Assembly (NCBI RefSeq): GCF_005239225.2
Contig: NC_133296.1
Coordinates: 12,524,001 to 12,588,000 of the forward strand
Source of the DNA: Populus alba
Lineage: Eukaryota > Streptophyta > Magnoliopsida > Malpighiales > Salicaceae
Length of the DNA: 64,000 nucleotides
Reading direction: 5' to 3'
Below the pieces are notes generated by a model. The model saw nothing but the letters and a program-made list of their open reading frames with translations. It made no database searches and was not told the origin of the DNA. The translations under genes were made by a program, and so were the position numbers. This document shows, piece by piece, positions 48,829 through 62,324 of the stretch (positions within the stretch are counted from its first letter, which is position 1; each line of letters begins with the position of its first letter).

Positions 48829-51800
48829 CTAGAAGCTTCTTATTGTGTCCACTCGGTCAATAACATCCAAGGTCTTGATCCAGTCTATATCAAAGTTGAT
48901 GACAGGAACAGAAGATGGCCTTCTAATGGGAAATGGATCTTTTCTAGTTTCGCCCATTGGCGAGTGGCTACTACTTTTACTCAGCCGATGATGCTTGCTT
49001 AACCTGGTTTTTGCAGTATCAAATTCCTGACTCTTGCTTATCCCAGGTGTCTTTTTCCTCTTACTCACATCCCGAAGCATCTCTTGGTCTTCAATTGTCA
49101 ATGTGGGGGATGGGGAGCTTGGCTTTTGTGTAGACAACTGAATTGTTTTCTCATTTGGGGACCGAATCGGAGATTTAACAGGAGATCTGGGACCATTGCC
49201 AGCTCTTACTTGGCTGACAAGATGGTGAAGCCAAACCACCAATTCAAGAATATAAGTTTCAGTCTTCTCCTTGTCTGCATGGTGTAGTGTCTCTATCCTG
49301 AGCAAGTCGGTCTGTCCAGCAGGTTTACGATTCACCTCAGACCTGAAGAATTTGTTGTAAGGAACTCAACATGGGTGACATACTAAGAAAGAGAACGAGC
49401 AGATTTGGAACTCACCCTGTATTCGCCCATTCTCCAACCCAACCAAATCCATGATGAGCTCTGGTTAAGTGCATGCAAAAATGTAAGCACAAGGATAAAT
49501 AATTGGAAGCAAACCAAGAGGAGAAGAAATATAAGTGCAAAACATTAGTGTGTTAACAAAACCACAAGAAGTTTTAGCTCCTGCTTTAAAATCTTCTGTT
49601 TACAAGGAACATACAGTTGGGGTACATTGATTAGTGGATGGGATGATACTGGATGTGACAAGGTTGTAACATGTGCGGAGGTAGAACAAAATTTGGGTAT
49701 GGGACAAGAGAAAAGCTGCTTTTCATCCTGTCCCATGTGCAAATCAAACAACAAATACAAGTCAAGTTGTCCTGCCATGTCTTGTCCAGTCCCATGTACC
49801 AAACACTACCTAACTTCACTAGAGTAATAATTTGTTAGATTGTGATTACTATTAGTATTAGTGGATAAAAGGATGCGCATGCCTCTGAACATTAAATGGA
49901 ATTGAGCAGAACATAAGATGAGGTATCAGAAGGTACAGCCCAGCCAAGGTAGAGAAATTTAGACTGAGCTGGCATCTTACTTGGTTGTGTTAGTAGCAAT
50001 AGGAACAAGCCATTGCAAAGTTTTCTCCATTTCAGCTTTGATTTGTGAGACTGTAAGCTGCAAGAACATTATTTGAAATATTAATTATATCAATGCATTG
50101 ACAAGAAAATGGCTAGAAGTGAAATCTCAATGAGCAAGTCAGTCCCAAGGCAACATCGAATGATACCTCTTCCTTAACTTGAAATGACAATATTTTAGAG
50201 CGCAAAGCAGATTTTATATTTGGTGGCAGCCCCTGGTACAAAGCATCCCTTGTATTTGGAGGCACAGAACTTGATCGGGACACCTGATCACATTAAGGCA
50301 TTAGCTCAGACAAACAAAAAAGCCAAGAAGAAGAAAAACAAGAAGCAACAATTAGATAACAGCTTCAGGACTGCAACCCTGGTTAAGGAAACATTGAAAA
50401 ACTCGAAGCTGACATTTGAGATACAGAACCAAAATCCTTAATAGCAAAGATAAAAGGGTATCAAGTCTGGTGAAATCATAAACTCACAAGAGTATCAATT
50501 TGAGTGACAATGTTTGCATAATGCAATGCAAGACCAGCAGGCCCCAACTTTTTATGGTTCGAAGAACTTTTTACTGGTCTATTGCCATCTGCAAGTGAAA
50601 ACATCAGTTAATGAAATCACAAATAGCCAGATAAATTTCATATCACTTCATTGTCCCAAGCAAGAAAACAAAGAGAAGAAGTGTATATATGTGTGCATAT
50701 ATATATAATTAAAAATTGCCATTAACAAGAAATCCTAAACCCTGTTTGGATTGCTTACCAGCACTGCCAAAGGCTTCATGAATCTCCAAATGCAAGAAAT
50801 GGACAATATCTACCAACTTCTCCATCACCTACGCAAACAGGATGTTAGATTTATGTTGCAATAACACTAAGAACAGTTCCAATGAAAAAGAACAAAAAGA
50901 TTTATTGTGTAGCTATCACTTGACAGATACAGAATATGCATGGTCCATCCAACATTAGAAGTGCACTGCTGCATGCTTGTGGTAGGATCATAAACACAAT
51001 GATCAACATGGTTGAATCATCGATGAATGAAACACTAAAATAAGGCCATATTTGTCTCCAATATGCCCCTAGAACTGGCACCACCAGCCATCTCAATGCA
51101 TTACTGCTTCATACCTCTTCCAAAATCTTAGACCAAAGCGACTTCTTCTTCAAACTTTTCACATGCTTCCTTTGGCTCTTTAACTCTGCCCTCAAAATAG
51201 CAAGACTGTCCCCTACAAATGAATTAAACGCAATGAGACAGCATCACTTTAGAATGTTAATGTTGATCATAACAAGGAAAATGTGAGGGCAAAGATTAAA
51301 AAAATTAATAAGAATAATAAGAAATAAAGGGGGAAGTTCAAAAAATTAAGGGGTGCAAAGATGCAGTTTTATCTGGACCTATGTGAAAAGATTAAAAAAA
51401 AATATATAACGACTTAAGAGGGGAGTTCAAAAATTTAAGGGCTTCTCCATAACATAACTTCACCACAAAGGGGAAACAAGGAGCAAGCTCAAGCATAGAA
51501 GGGTTGCACTCCTTTCTCTAAAATATTTTATTCTGGTCAATATTATGGGCCAATCAAAAGATAATCACAAGCAAAATGAGACTTAAACTGCAATTCACCT
51601 TTTTGAGTAGCATTTGTTTTATCATCTTCCTGAAGCTTACGCCGGTAATCTTGTTCAAATCTGTCCAAGGCATGCATTTCATGATACAGTTCCTGCAACC
51701 CAAAGGAAAAATTTCTTCATGAGGAAATTTACAAGATAAGCTTAAGAGAAGTACTAAGCATGAAATTGTATGGGTGGATATGATAATGAGATGAAATTAA

Positions 51801-54800
51801 ACTGTGGGAATAAATTTCTTATCAAGGTTTATAGATATGGATGTACCACATCTCATGCAAGATTAAAAATTGGCAGCATATGAAGGAGAAACAAATCAAT
51901 AGCATAAAACACAAATAATGCACTAGCCGCACATAAAGCAGACTCTAGATGCCCATAGATGACTTCAGTACAGCATACTTGGACAGTTGATATAAAGTTA
52001 CTCAGTTATGTTCAAGTCACAGCATTTGAAAAGTAATCATATTTTGATCTGAAATTTTTGTCATTAGATGATCAAGGAGAACAGTTTAAAATTAAGTTTA
52101 TAACATCTTTCATTTTTCAAGAGCATTTTGCTCAATGACCATGTTGTGAGTGAAGATTTTGTTCTTGGCTGTGAATCATTGTAGAGTATAGAACATCTTA
52201 GATGTTGCAAAGAGTTTGCTTTTTGGTGTTTTTCTCCTCCTCCCCGCATTAAAATCACGGCCAAAAGGAAAAGAGGGAAATACAATAGAACTGAAAAAAC
52301 TGAAAGTCACACTCCCTTTCAAATTAGAATGGGTGGTACATCCAAATCCTTCTTTTGCAGACAACACTTCCACCAGAACAAAGAAAGAAAGAACATTGTT
52401 AAATGTTTTCTAATCATCACACCTAGATATGCAATGTCTGCTGAAACTTAGGGGCAGTTATATACTATAGTATTGTTAAATACTCACTGCTGTATACTGA
52501 ACCAAATTCATCAATTGTTGCATAACTGTCTCTGCTTCATCCTTCAATTGCATTTCAGGTGTCAATTCTGAACCCAACCTAAAAAAATCAAATAGAATGA
52601 CTGAAATATAAGAGCCTTATTTCAAATATTCTGAAGAATAATCCATATAAAACAGATGCAATTAGCATTACTTTTCAAGATAACGGTCCAAGTTGTGCCA
52701 CTGAGGATCTTTGCATCGGTTTCCAAAACGCACCACTTCTCCAGAAAAAACTTTTAGTTCTTCTCTGTCATAATTGTGTAGTGAAATGATTAATATTTCT
52801 TCTACAAGTTTTCTAGGCAACGCTATAAGATCACTGTAATAAAATGTATGAAAATCTGTTTCAAATTAAAATAGAAATTTTGGTAATATCAACCTCTTAT
52901 CAGTTGCTGCTAGCCTCAAGAGTTCATCCATATCTCTAGATATTAGATTTTGCACCCCCTCTGAGGGAAGTACAACTTCTTTTAAATGTCTAATGTTCTC
53001 TTCTGAAAGGGATTGCATTAGATTAGCACCCTTAACAATTGTGTTTGCAACTTCAAAAGCTAAAATTGAAATCTTGTCCCCTTTTGTTGTCAACCCTGAG
53101 GTAAAACCACTGCTAGGATTTAAATTGGTCATGCTACTACCAAGTGTGTCCAGTACATTGTATGCCTTCCCAAGCCCAGCAGTACCAGCTCTGCCTAACA
53201 GTGAGCTCACTTCTGAGACCTGCAACACCAAAATAACCAGCTTTTTTAATTGAGCAAAATTTTGATACACAATTCCACAGAGCAACTTACATCATCCATC
53301 TATTATCAGTGTGTGTGCGCGCGCGCGGGCATGTGAAAGAAGATCCTACACTGAAGTATTGCAGTGTGGACACATGAATTAGCTCCATGAGCATTGCCAA
53401 GTACATGATCATACCATGCATGAATTTGATAATTATATTATAAGATGCAATGTATTTGGAGATAGAGGATTAGTGAGCATTTAATAACATATGATGAAAA
53501 AATCATCTCCTAGAACAAGAAAATGCATCCAATTTCTACTTACAAATAACACACACTGACTCTTACAAAAAATATATAGGACCATGATTTCTGTTTTTTT
53601 TTTCTTTTTAATTGCTTTGTACTCCAAAATGGCTTCAATGCTTGTTGAAACTTTCACCTTCTTTCAGAAGTACTAAACCACACACATGCTTCATTAATTT
53701 ATCAACATTCAATTATTTTTCTTTTCGACTCCTCTATGCTTATATAAGAGTGAAATGTTTAAACCATAACATTATGGACACTTTCACTATATTGTTATTT
53801 TATTTACTAATGTGGCGATACACAAAACGATTTATTCATGTAATCAAATAAGTAGAACTTTAATAATTGTTAATTCCCGTGATTATATAGATGCTTTTTA
53901 TCAAGGAAGTGACTTTTTTTGAATAAATTTAAAAGTACTCACATTTGTGCTTTAGAAAATATACACATCATAATATGGTAGAACTAATGTCTACATGGTT
54001 CAGAAGCAAATAACTGAAATGATCCATGTCAATGTTATGAGGCATTCAGAGAAGTAGCATTTTTCTCAATTCAATCAAAGCTATGAACTTTTTAAAGCAT
54101 TGTTTTTAATAATTTTCACCAGAATCTGTAAATTTACAGTGTGAACACATGGGTAACTAGTGCATAATAAACTGCAAACAACTACATGAAACGTGCAATT
54201 GCCTAACTAAAAAAAAATTAGTTTAGAGCACTAACAAATCTTTCAGATGACACAAACAAAACACGTTTTCTTTCTTCTCTTATATTCCTTATCATCCTCC
54301 TACTCGAGTTATCTAGAAATGTCAAGCTTAGCTGCATGTAAACAGAGCACTCCAATTCCAAGCAAAACCTAAATGTTTAAATAATTATGTAACTTTATTG
54401 TTTGTTACCTTTTTGTTCCTGAAATCAACTTTCCCAAGCAATTGATTTATAAAATGCCTTCATTTCTCAAATATATTCCAGGCTCCTGATTCGACAATAA
54501 TGTGATATTGAGGCAGTCAATTAAGAAATAAGCCCCACCTCAAGGACGACTTAATGAAACTTAAAACATTTAACAAAACTAAAATCAATGACAATGTCAT
54601 CCTCCTTTGTATTTTAATTCTTGATGGAATAGACTTTATGAACACATCAAAGAAAAGAGACTTTAGGAGGGAATTGCATAAAAAAGCAAGGGGAAAGAAA
54701 ACATGAATGCTTAAGCAGCCAGAATTGGATATATGTAGACATGATCCCAATAAGCAAGTGCACCACTACAAATATTCTTACAATTCTTCTCCTCCTTCAA

Positions 54801-57352
54801 GCTCCAACAGAAGCAATTAACATCCTTAGAATAATACTACTTTTGAACCTAAAATTCCTCTCCAACTGCTCCCCAAATCTAGCAACATATTAGGAACTTA
54901 AGCAACTATAAAAGAAGGAGAATACATGGAAGTCCTGGGTAAAAATCAATGAAGATAGTTCATTATTTGCCATCTCTAAAGCACAAATAAAACCAGCTAA
55001 GAATAAATTTCTTCCTCTTTGACAGTCTCTCATGAAAGAATACGAGACATAACTGCCTCCATGGATATAAAGTACGTAGGAAGCCTGCTCACTATGCACT
55101 ATTCCACAAGAATGTTCTATTCAGCCATCACCTCAAACCTTGTAAAACTTTTTCATTATGATGATTCTTCCTAGTATATATGTCGCACACCATATCCACC
55201 TTCAACACATACAGGAAATTAAAAGCACCTTCACCAACTCCAATTTTGCATGTCAAGAAATATGTAACTCTCAAGGCATCAGAGAAAAGGGATTTTAGGT
55301 TACAACAACTAATTAAAAGTTTGGTCCTCAACAGAACACAATAATAGAGACAAAGGATCCGAATAGCCAATACTACTAATTTGAGACCAAGGGTTAGCAT
55401 TCATGTATCCTAGGCAATATATGAGAGTTTCTCCCACATGCTCCAACGTAGAATACTCCCAACAAAAGATCCTACTTTGAAAGGCTCCACCAGCATGATG
55501 CCCCATCATAAAGTAGAACCTATTGTCCTTTACCTTAAAAATGATAACTTTAGAAAACTTATTACCCACTTCTGATGCTTCCACAAAAGTGAAACCCAAC
55601 AAAGTTTCCAAACCGGGAGACACAAACCTGCCTCTCTCCAGGCTCAACATTGCTTAGCCATCACCAACTTTTAAAAGCTTTCCCTGTGCAGTAAGCCTCC
55701 ACATCAAGTTTTGATAAAGCTCTATTAAATGTGTACAACCTTCTCACACACAACCAATCAGCTTGAATGGAGAGATGTGCCCTTTTCCCCAATTTATGCC
55801 TGATCATCCAAGACGTTCCACTGTGCACAAAATCTCTCCACAATTTCTCAAATCCTTTTCATGGACCAAAATGGGTGGGTAAGATAGACAAAGTTGGTAA
55901 ACAGAGAGTACTCTTAATCAAATAACAATGCCCTTCCACCCTTTACCCCCTCCCCAACAAACATTGAAAGTTTGAAACTTCCCAGCTCTTCCTTTTCTTT
56001 GCATGAAGGAATCTCATGCGAGCTCCTCAAGGGAGGACCACAGGTCTTCAGATAAAGATGCCAAATTTGATTCTCACTTGATATCAGAAATAGCAGATAA
56101 CATCCCCCATTTAGAAACTTATATCTCATCCAGTGAAAGAATGCAATCTTTCTCAAATTAGCCCTATATCATATTAGGTACCCCAAACCAAGGAAATATT
56201 ATCACATGTAATCAACTTAGCATTGCAAAACAATAAAGGATTGTTCGCAGATAATAAATGTGAAGCCAGCAAATCATTGGACTTAACCCCCCGCCAGTTT
56301 TCCATGTATATCTGAAACATTCTACTTGAGGCTTTCAGCATACCGCAAAAAGAAAATGAAAATAGGAGGTGATGGATGCCCTTGAATCAAGCCTCTCAAA
56401 TAATAAAGAAGCCATTCATAAATCAACTAGAACTTTTAGCTCTTCTAAGGCATGACAGGAGACACAAAATAATACACAGAGAAATGACAAACAATTTAAT
56501 CTTTGTTCCCCACAGCCAGGAATCGCTCATTACAACTTCTTTTTTTAAATAACACAAGGATCCAAATCCAATGGGATTTGAATTTCTAAACTCATGATAA
56601 AGGAAATAAATGGGCATAGAAAACAAGTGGCATGCTCATTCAACTTGCTGTCTGGCCAATGCGTTCAAAGTTTTTGACCAGAAGTTAGTAGTTATGAGAA
56701 TTGACAGACAATTTTTTGCATTTCATAAAATAAATATTAGTTTTACATATTTCGTGATTTGGTTGCAGCTTTTAACAATCTTTTCTAATGAGTCCTAATC
56801 TTCAGTGACGTGGTGATGGCCTCATTTCAGTGGTATAATCTATGCTTCAAATTTCATAGTTAACAAGCATAACTACCAGGAATGCATGTCAAGTAAACAC
56901 TTTATACTACGACTTATGTTACAAGCTATATCACAAATTCAACTGAAAACATCACATAGGAAACTCCAGACTGAAGAGAAGGAATTGATAATAATTTGAC
57001 AAAAAGTAAACAACATACAAATTAGACTAACCTTTGCAACAGCTGCCGGCTTGGACTTGGTTGATCCGGATTTACTGGATAGAGCCCTTGACAAGCGAGG
57101 AATCCCATCATCAATGTCATCTGGATTCACCTCATATTGAACCACGGTCACTTCCGGAAATGAAAACGGTTCTCGTAGCTGCTTATTATCCACGTTCTCC
57201 ACAATTGGAGATGGATTTGCATTGTTATCTATTTTCAATTCACGAGTCTGATAAACCAAACCAGACCCATGACTAAAATGACCATTCAACTGCGGAAAGC
57301 CTCCACCGGGAGCATTATCTACAGTCGAGCTCCTCGAGCAAAGCCCCCCCAT
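48829..57352 (-). CDS. PSI1: PSK SIMULATOR 1 (PSI1)-like DUF3475/DUF668 protein
   Basis: Twelve coding exons: 57032-57352, 52894-53219, 52672-52764, 52488-52578, 51599-51692, 51115-51212, 50759-50828, 50488-50588, 50167-50283, 49981-50057, 49416-49460, 48829-49342. All are GT/AG and in frame, giving 648 residues, close to Arabidopsis PSI1. The start MGGLCSRSS fits an N-myristoylation signal (Gly2) with a nearby Cys for possible acylation. DUF3475 covers about 155-211 ([20 protein letters not shown]). A helical, coiled-coil-like middle follows, then DUF668 at about 383-468 ([20 protein letters not shown], then [20 protein letters not shown]). The C-terminal 170 residues are Ser/Pro/Lys-rich, with [13 protein letters not shown] and KRKK, possibly a nuclear signal and phosphosites. 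PSI1 promotes growth downstream of phytosulfokine and brassinosteroid signalling. Intron 1 is 3.8 kb, far longer than the others. Confidence 0.95.
53309..53330. repeat. Alternating GT/GC tract in PSI1-like intron 1
   Basis: A purine-pyrimidine alternating run (GTGTGTGTGCGCGCGCGCGG) about 90 bp upstream of the exon 2 acceptor at 53219. Such tracts can adopt Z-DNA; nothing shows that it does so here. Confidence 0.8.
54500..56160 (-). other. Cluster of minus-strand open segments in PSI1-like intron 1, possible old mobile element
   Basis: Within the 3.8-kb intron, minus-strand open segments at 54517-54750, 55128-55400, 55309-55650, 55661-55843 and 55914-56156 follow one another in changing frames. 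They contain ordinary-looking peptide, for example [20 protein letters not shown] and [20 protein letters not shown]. This looks like a decayed protein-coding insertion, perhaps from a retroelement. I recognise no domain and see no terminal repeats or tail. Confidence 0.35.
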
Positions 57353-57638
57353 TGTGATGATCACAAAAATATTCAATTATCGTTCCAAAGTTCCATACAA
57401 AGGGTAAAAGCTTGTTATTTACAAGAATCAGAAAAACCCTTTTATCAAATTACACTCAGGAGCTCAAAAATGAAGCGATTGCTAGCAAATCAAGAGCACC
57501 CTTAATAAGTTCACCAAAGAATTGTTCTAGATCACTTCGAAGCCGAAAATGTAGTTCCTTGTTACATCAAAATCACCACAATACCAGTTTTGATCCCTGC
57601 GGCAGTTCCAATCCATTAACACCACCGCCCCACCAAAA

Positions 57639-57973
57639 CTGTAAACCAAGAAAACAACTCGCCAATAAGTTCCTACTTAAAAATCAGGAAAAGAAAAGAA
57701 ACAACATGATCAACATCAAATCAAAAGGACTTATACTATCAAAATTAAAAAGAACAAAACAACCCAAAACTTTTAAAATAGGATTTGTACAAATTCAAGA
57801 ACACTAAAAAAAAATGACAAGAGAATCAAATTAGCTTATGTGCTGATGAAAACAAAAACAACCCAAAACTACAGTCAAGAGAAAGCATCAATCTTTACTG
57901 GAGAAACACACAGACCTAAACAAATGCATTAAATTTGAATCTAATTCAAAACAAAACAGAAAGACAAACTTAC
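57639..57973 (-). other. 5' UTR intron of the PSI1-like gene (predicted)
   Basis: On the minus strand a strong donor CTG/GTAAGT lies at 57973 and an acceptor TTTACAG at 57639. They frame a 335-bp intron between a first untranslated exon (57974 to about 58250) and the exon that holds the start codon at 57352. The site strength and the position support this; no transcript evidence is available. Confidence 0.6.
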
Positions 57974-58207
57974 CAGTTTGATAGGTAGAGATCTGCGATA
58001 GACAATATAAAAAGATTGCGACTTGTGCTTTATTTTTTCAAGTAAATACAGAATAAAACAAGAAACAGCCCAGGAAAAAGATATGATGATGAAATAACGA
58101 GATCAGTAAGTTTAAGTACAAATACAAAGAGGGTTTTGGAGAGAGAGTCTAAGCGGCTATGGGACTGTTAAGAACCAAATAATAGCAAAACTACTACAAT
58201 AACTAGC

Positions 58208-58230
58208 AGAGAGAGAGAGAGAGAGAGAGG
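58208..58230. repeat. (GA)n tract in the predicted first exon or core promoter of the PSI1-like gene
   Basis: About eleven GA repeats on the plus strand (CT on the coding strand) near the expected transcription start. CT-rich tracts are common in plant 5' leaders and core promoters. Confidence 0.75.
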
Positions 58231-58259
58231 GGTCAAAACTCCACTTGCTGCTGCTGCGA

Positions 58260-58971
58260 GCAAGCTTGCACACTCATAGCTACTTAACCATGGCTTTATT
58301 ACCATTTCTCATTTTTCAAACATTCAACGCCCACTCTCGTTTAAGGCTCTAGAAACACACTTCATTTTTATTTTTGTTTTTTTGTTTACCATGATTATAC
58401 CATAAAAGTTTTGTGATTTTTTGCTTTTTGACATATACGTTGGAATTTTTATTATTAAAATACATTGTGAATTGAACAGAATCTTAATTGATTTTTAGAT
58501 TTCATGTTTTGATATTTATTATATTATTGAAGGCTAGTTGAAAAACTTTCTCTGCATATCAAAAGCTAATGTTTCCTTAGTCGTAGTAGCTGGCCTTCCA
58601 TGTAAATCAAGTTTATGTTTAAATAGTCTCTACAAAATAGAGTTTTTATTTGACACACACACACACACATATATATCTTAAATTCATACTTGAATATATG
58701 AAAATAAAAATGTTTTCAAACTTGATTTTACTATGATAAAATTATATTGATTCTCATTTACAAATCTAATTTTGTATGTGTTTTTATAGCAAAGAATGAA
58801 GGTTCTTTTTTGGTAGTATATGGTTTTAATTTTTATATATTATATTTAAATAAAATTTAATCACAAGTGTTTTAAACCGATATCCAAACAATTTATTTTA
58901 TAGAATTATCTAAATTTAATGCTTTGAACCAACAAAAGTAGCCTAGTAGTATTCTTAATTATAATTAAGAG
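58260..58971. other. PSI1-like promoter side, AT-rich
   Basis: Contains a (CA)n(TA)n microsatellite at about 58652-58676. No gene is seen. Confidence 0.5.
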
Positions 58972-59171
58972 CATGTTTAAAAGTGTAATTGCGGTTGGTT
59001 TTTTAAAGTATTTTTTATTTAAAAATATATTAAAATGATTTTTATATTTTTAAAAAATTATTTTGATATTAGCGCATCAAAATAACCTAAAACACTAAAA
59101 AAATATTAATTTAAAGTAAATAAAAAAATTTAATTTTTTTTAAAATTACTTTTAAAACACAAAAAAAATAG
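58972..59171 (+). repeat. AT-rich MITE-like dispersed repeat, well-kept copy
   Basis: GCATGTTTAAAAGTGTAATT start, GCGGTTGGTTTTTTAAAGTA, TTTTTTATTTAAAAATATAT, TATTAGCGCATCAAAATAAC, ACACTAAAAAAATATTAATT, ending TACTTTTAAAACACAAAAAA. The first and last 30 bases are roughly complementary (AAAGTATTTTTT against AAAATTACTTTT), as expected of a MITE. Confidence 0.7.
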
Positions 59172-61574
59172 TAAATTCAATTTTTAGTTGTCTTTAAGTA
59201 TGAACACTATTATATTTGATCCACATCTACAATGTTTTATATATATAATTAAATTAAAGAGAAATTATTTGGCATGTGAAAAAAATATATTATTTATTTT
59301 CTCTCACGTGCATACACATGATTCCTTGTTCTATATGTAACGTCAATAAAAAATATAATTAAAAAATATATATAGTAATAAGGGTGCCAAAACTCTTATT
59401 AACCAGGAAAGAACAAGACTATGTATTATTATGGGTTTTTTTTTTTTTAGAGTGAAGAAAAAAAAGGGGGGTTTTGTATCAAAACAAAAGAAGAGAGTGT
59501 ATCCACGCGCCATGGTGGGTCATTAGCTAATCATTTTCCCTTGAACAAGGTAACCCGGGGAACCCCTTCAACGTTCACACTTTCTAATTAATCTCATTGT
59601 TTCGGTGTGCGGATGAGAATTTAATCCCAAATTGATGCATGTTGACCCGATTTAATTTAAATAAATGAGTATATTTTTGGATTTAATATATAATTTATAA
59701 ATATTATTAAACTTGATTTAAAATTTATTTAAATTTAATTCAAAATATATATTTATATTATATATTTATAAAATATTTAGATTTTTTTAATTCAATATGA
59801 TATATATGCATATTTTAATATTGACTTAAAACGTTCCTACACACAATTTCACACACACACACGTGTGTGTGTGTATAAACTATGCTTTAATTAATTAATA
59901 AATAGTAATAGATACTCATCGGATAACTGAAACTCAATGAATTATTTATAAATATCTAAATTTTTTATTATAATAATAATAGATAGGGATACGGATATCA
60001 ATAAATCTAATACATGGATACTCATCATCATTCCTACTTATGGGCCTTAATTTAACTAATTAGAAAATAATCACACGATCAAATGTGTTTATTTGGGAAA
60101 GAAATCATTTTTTTTTAGAAAATGTTTTTATGAATTAAAAATATATTAAAATATGTGTATTTACTAGTTAAAAATAAAAAATATTTTCTTAGATACACAT
60201 GCTTTCTATTTCTTTAATTTTCTAGAAAATGGTTTGTTTTCCAAATTCTCTACGATTTTTTTTTCCTTATTTCTTATCATCCTTGATTTCTACACAAACC
60301 TTTGATATGTTTTTTTTTTATATTTGATTTTTATTATTTTATTATTATTTATTTTATTTGAAATAATTTATAAAATTAAAGTATTTATTAATTTTATCAT
60401 CTTTCAATTTTGTTCATATGTCAAATCTAGTTTCTATTTTTTTATTGTTATTTTTTTACTTTGATAATTTTTCTTTCTAATTTCATATTTCAACATTAAA
60501 TTGGTTGAAAGCTAGGTTTCTTAGTTGAGCTTGAAACTAGAATTTCACAGGTTGTAAGTTTGGGAGATTAACCCTGGTTTCCCCCCTTTTTTTAAGGTGT
60601 TTTTTTTAGTTTTTTTTTTTAATTTCATCATTGAACATTTATTTAAGTTGATATTAGGTCATGTTATTTTTTTATTGCTTACAATAATTTTTTTTCACTG
60701 ATTTTAAAAATAACATTGATTAGCCCAAGTCTTTTTTTTATTGTTCTTTGTTAAATTTAGCTTTTTTAAAAGAGTTTTTGTTTTTGAATTGAACTAAATT
60801 AATTAATTAAATATAAACATGAGATGCTTAGTTCATGATATTTTAATTGTTTTGCCTTTTAGATTATTGCTTTAATGGCACGTGTGACCTCTATCAATTT
60901 TATCATATAACCTTTTTATAATGACGTTAGAACTTTCTTGATGAGCTCTATTTATTGGTGGGGCGGTGGTTACGACAAAGAGACAATGAACCTCCAACAA
61001 ACTTTTTTTTTTCTCATCTCGAGTATGATATTGACAACTTATTTTTTTATAGTTAATTATTACAAATTTTTTTATTTGTTGTCGGTATCTTATTTATAAT
61101 TATATTATTAAATTAACCGAGTTTATTAAACCTGATCAAATCAATAATTAAATTTTAGATATTTCTTTTTTATTTTAAAACATTGAAATCGACTGAACAA
61201 TTGTTTTTTATGTTAGAAAAATTATAATCCAATTCATACCGTTTTGCAACCCACTATCTAGAATGACTCGAAAGTCAGTTGAAATAGATTGTTTGAGTTA
61301 CAACTATTTATTCAAAGTCCTCACACTACTAAGACTCGTGGGAAAAAAAAACAAGTTTTCAAACTATTGAATTTTCTACATTTAGACATTCTCATTCAGT
61401 TTATTTAATTTATTATTCATTGAACAATCAAATAACCAATGATAATAGAAGAAGACTAATTTGACATAAATTTGAACAAACAAAAAGAGTGCCCCACAAT
61501 CAATAAATAAAATAGTGAATTTGGGCAGTAATATTTTTCAAAATAAAATAGTGTGCCCTCCTGTACTTGTTTTT
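59172..61574. other. AT-rich intergenic sequence
   Basis: No gene is seen. At 59851-59874 a perfect palindrome joins (AC)6 and (GT)6. Poly(T) and TTTATT-rich stretches dominate 60100-60800. Confidence 0.5.
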
Positions 61575-61785
61575 ACATTTCAAAAGTGCTTTTGAAAAAA
61601 ATTAATTTTTTTTTTTTTTTTATTTGCTTCAAATTAATATTTTTTTAGTATTTTTAGATCATTTTAATGCACTGATTTCAATAATGATTTTTTAAAAAAT
61701 AAAAAAAATATTATTTTAATACATTTCTACATAAAAAATATATTTTAAAAAACAATCACAACCACACTTTCAAACAGACTAGCAA
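61575..61785 (-). repeat. AT-rich MITE-like dispersed repeat, reverse orientation
   Basis: On the minus strand it begins GTTTGAAAGTGTGGTTGTGA near 61780, continues TTTTTTATGTAGAAATGTAT and GTGCATTAAAATGATCTAAA, and ends CAAAAGCACTTTTGAAATGT. This is one of the most complete copies. Confidence 0.72.
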
Positions 61786-62324
61786 CTTTTCCAAGAATAC
61801 CTAAGAAGCTAGAGGCATTCGTATGATCCAATCCTACATAATGACTAATCAATGGGCACTTGTGATTTTTCAATCTTGTTCACATGCAAGAAAAGCTCTT
61901 GATATATATATATATATATAATATATAGAAAATCCATAAATTGTTTTTGGAATTGGAACGTTTAAAACGAAGTATCTAAAAGCAATTTATTAATTTTTTT
62001 TAATACATCAAGCCGATGTGAGGAATACGCTATAAAGATTGTCAAGAAAAGGATGTTACGTCTAAGTTGATGCAAAATATCCCTATCACTCTAATTAAAA
62101 TACATGTGTTCAGACCATATGAACAACAATGGAGGTCAAACGAATATGAACACGAGAAATTCCTTATGGAAGGTGCTTGATGGCGAGACAAAACAGAAGT
62201 GACTTTGAGGACTCCCTTGTTCATATATGATTCTTTGACTAGGAGGGCGGCAACCGCTGAGTCTTCAGACGAGTAAGATCCACAAACAAAGAATTTCGAT
62301 TATAGACGGTAAGCTCGATTTTTT

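Noticed and set aside
8639..57352. A metabolic or biosynthetic gene cluster
   Set aside because: The neighbouring genes (GRAS regulator, hydrolase, sucrose carrier, DUF668 protein) belong to unrelated processes; shared strand is better explained by conserved gene order.
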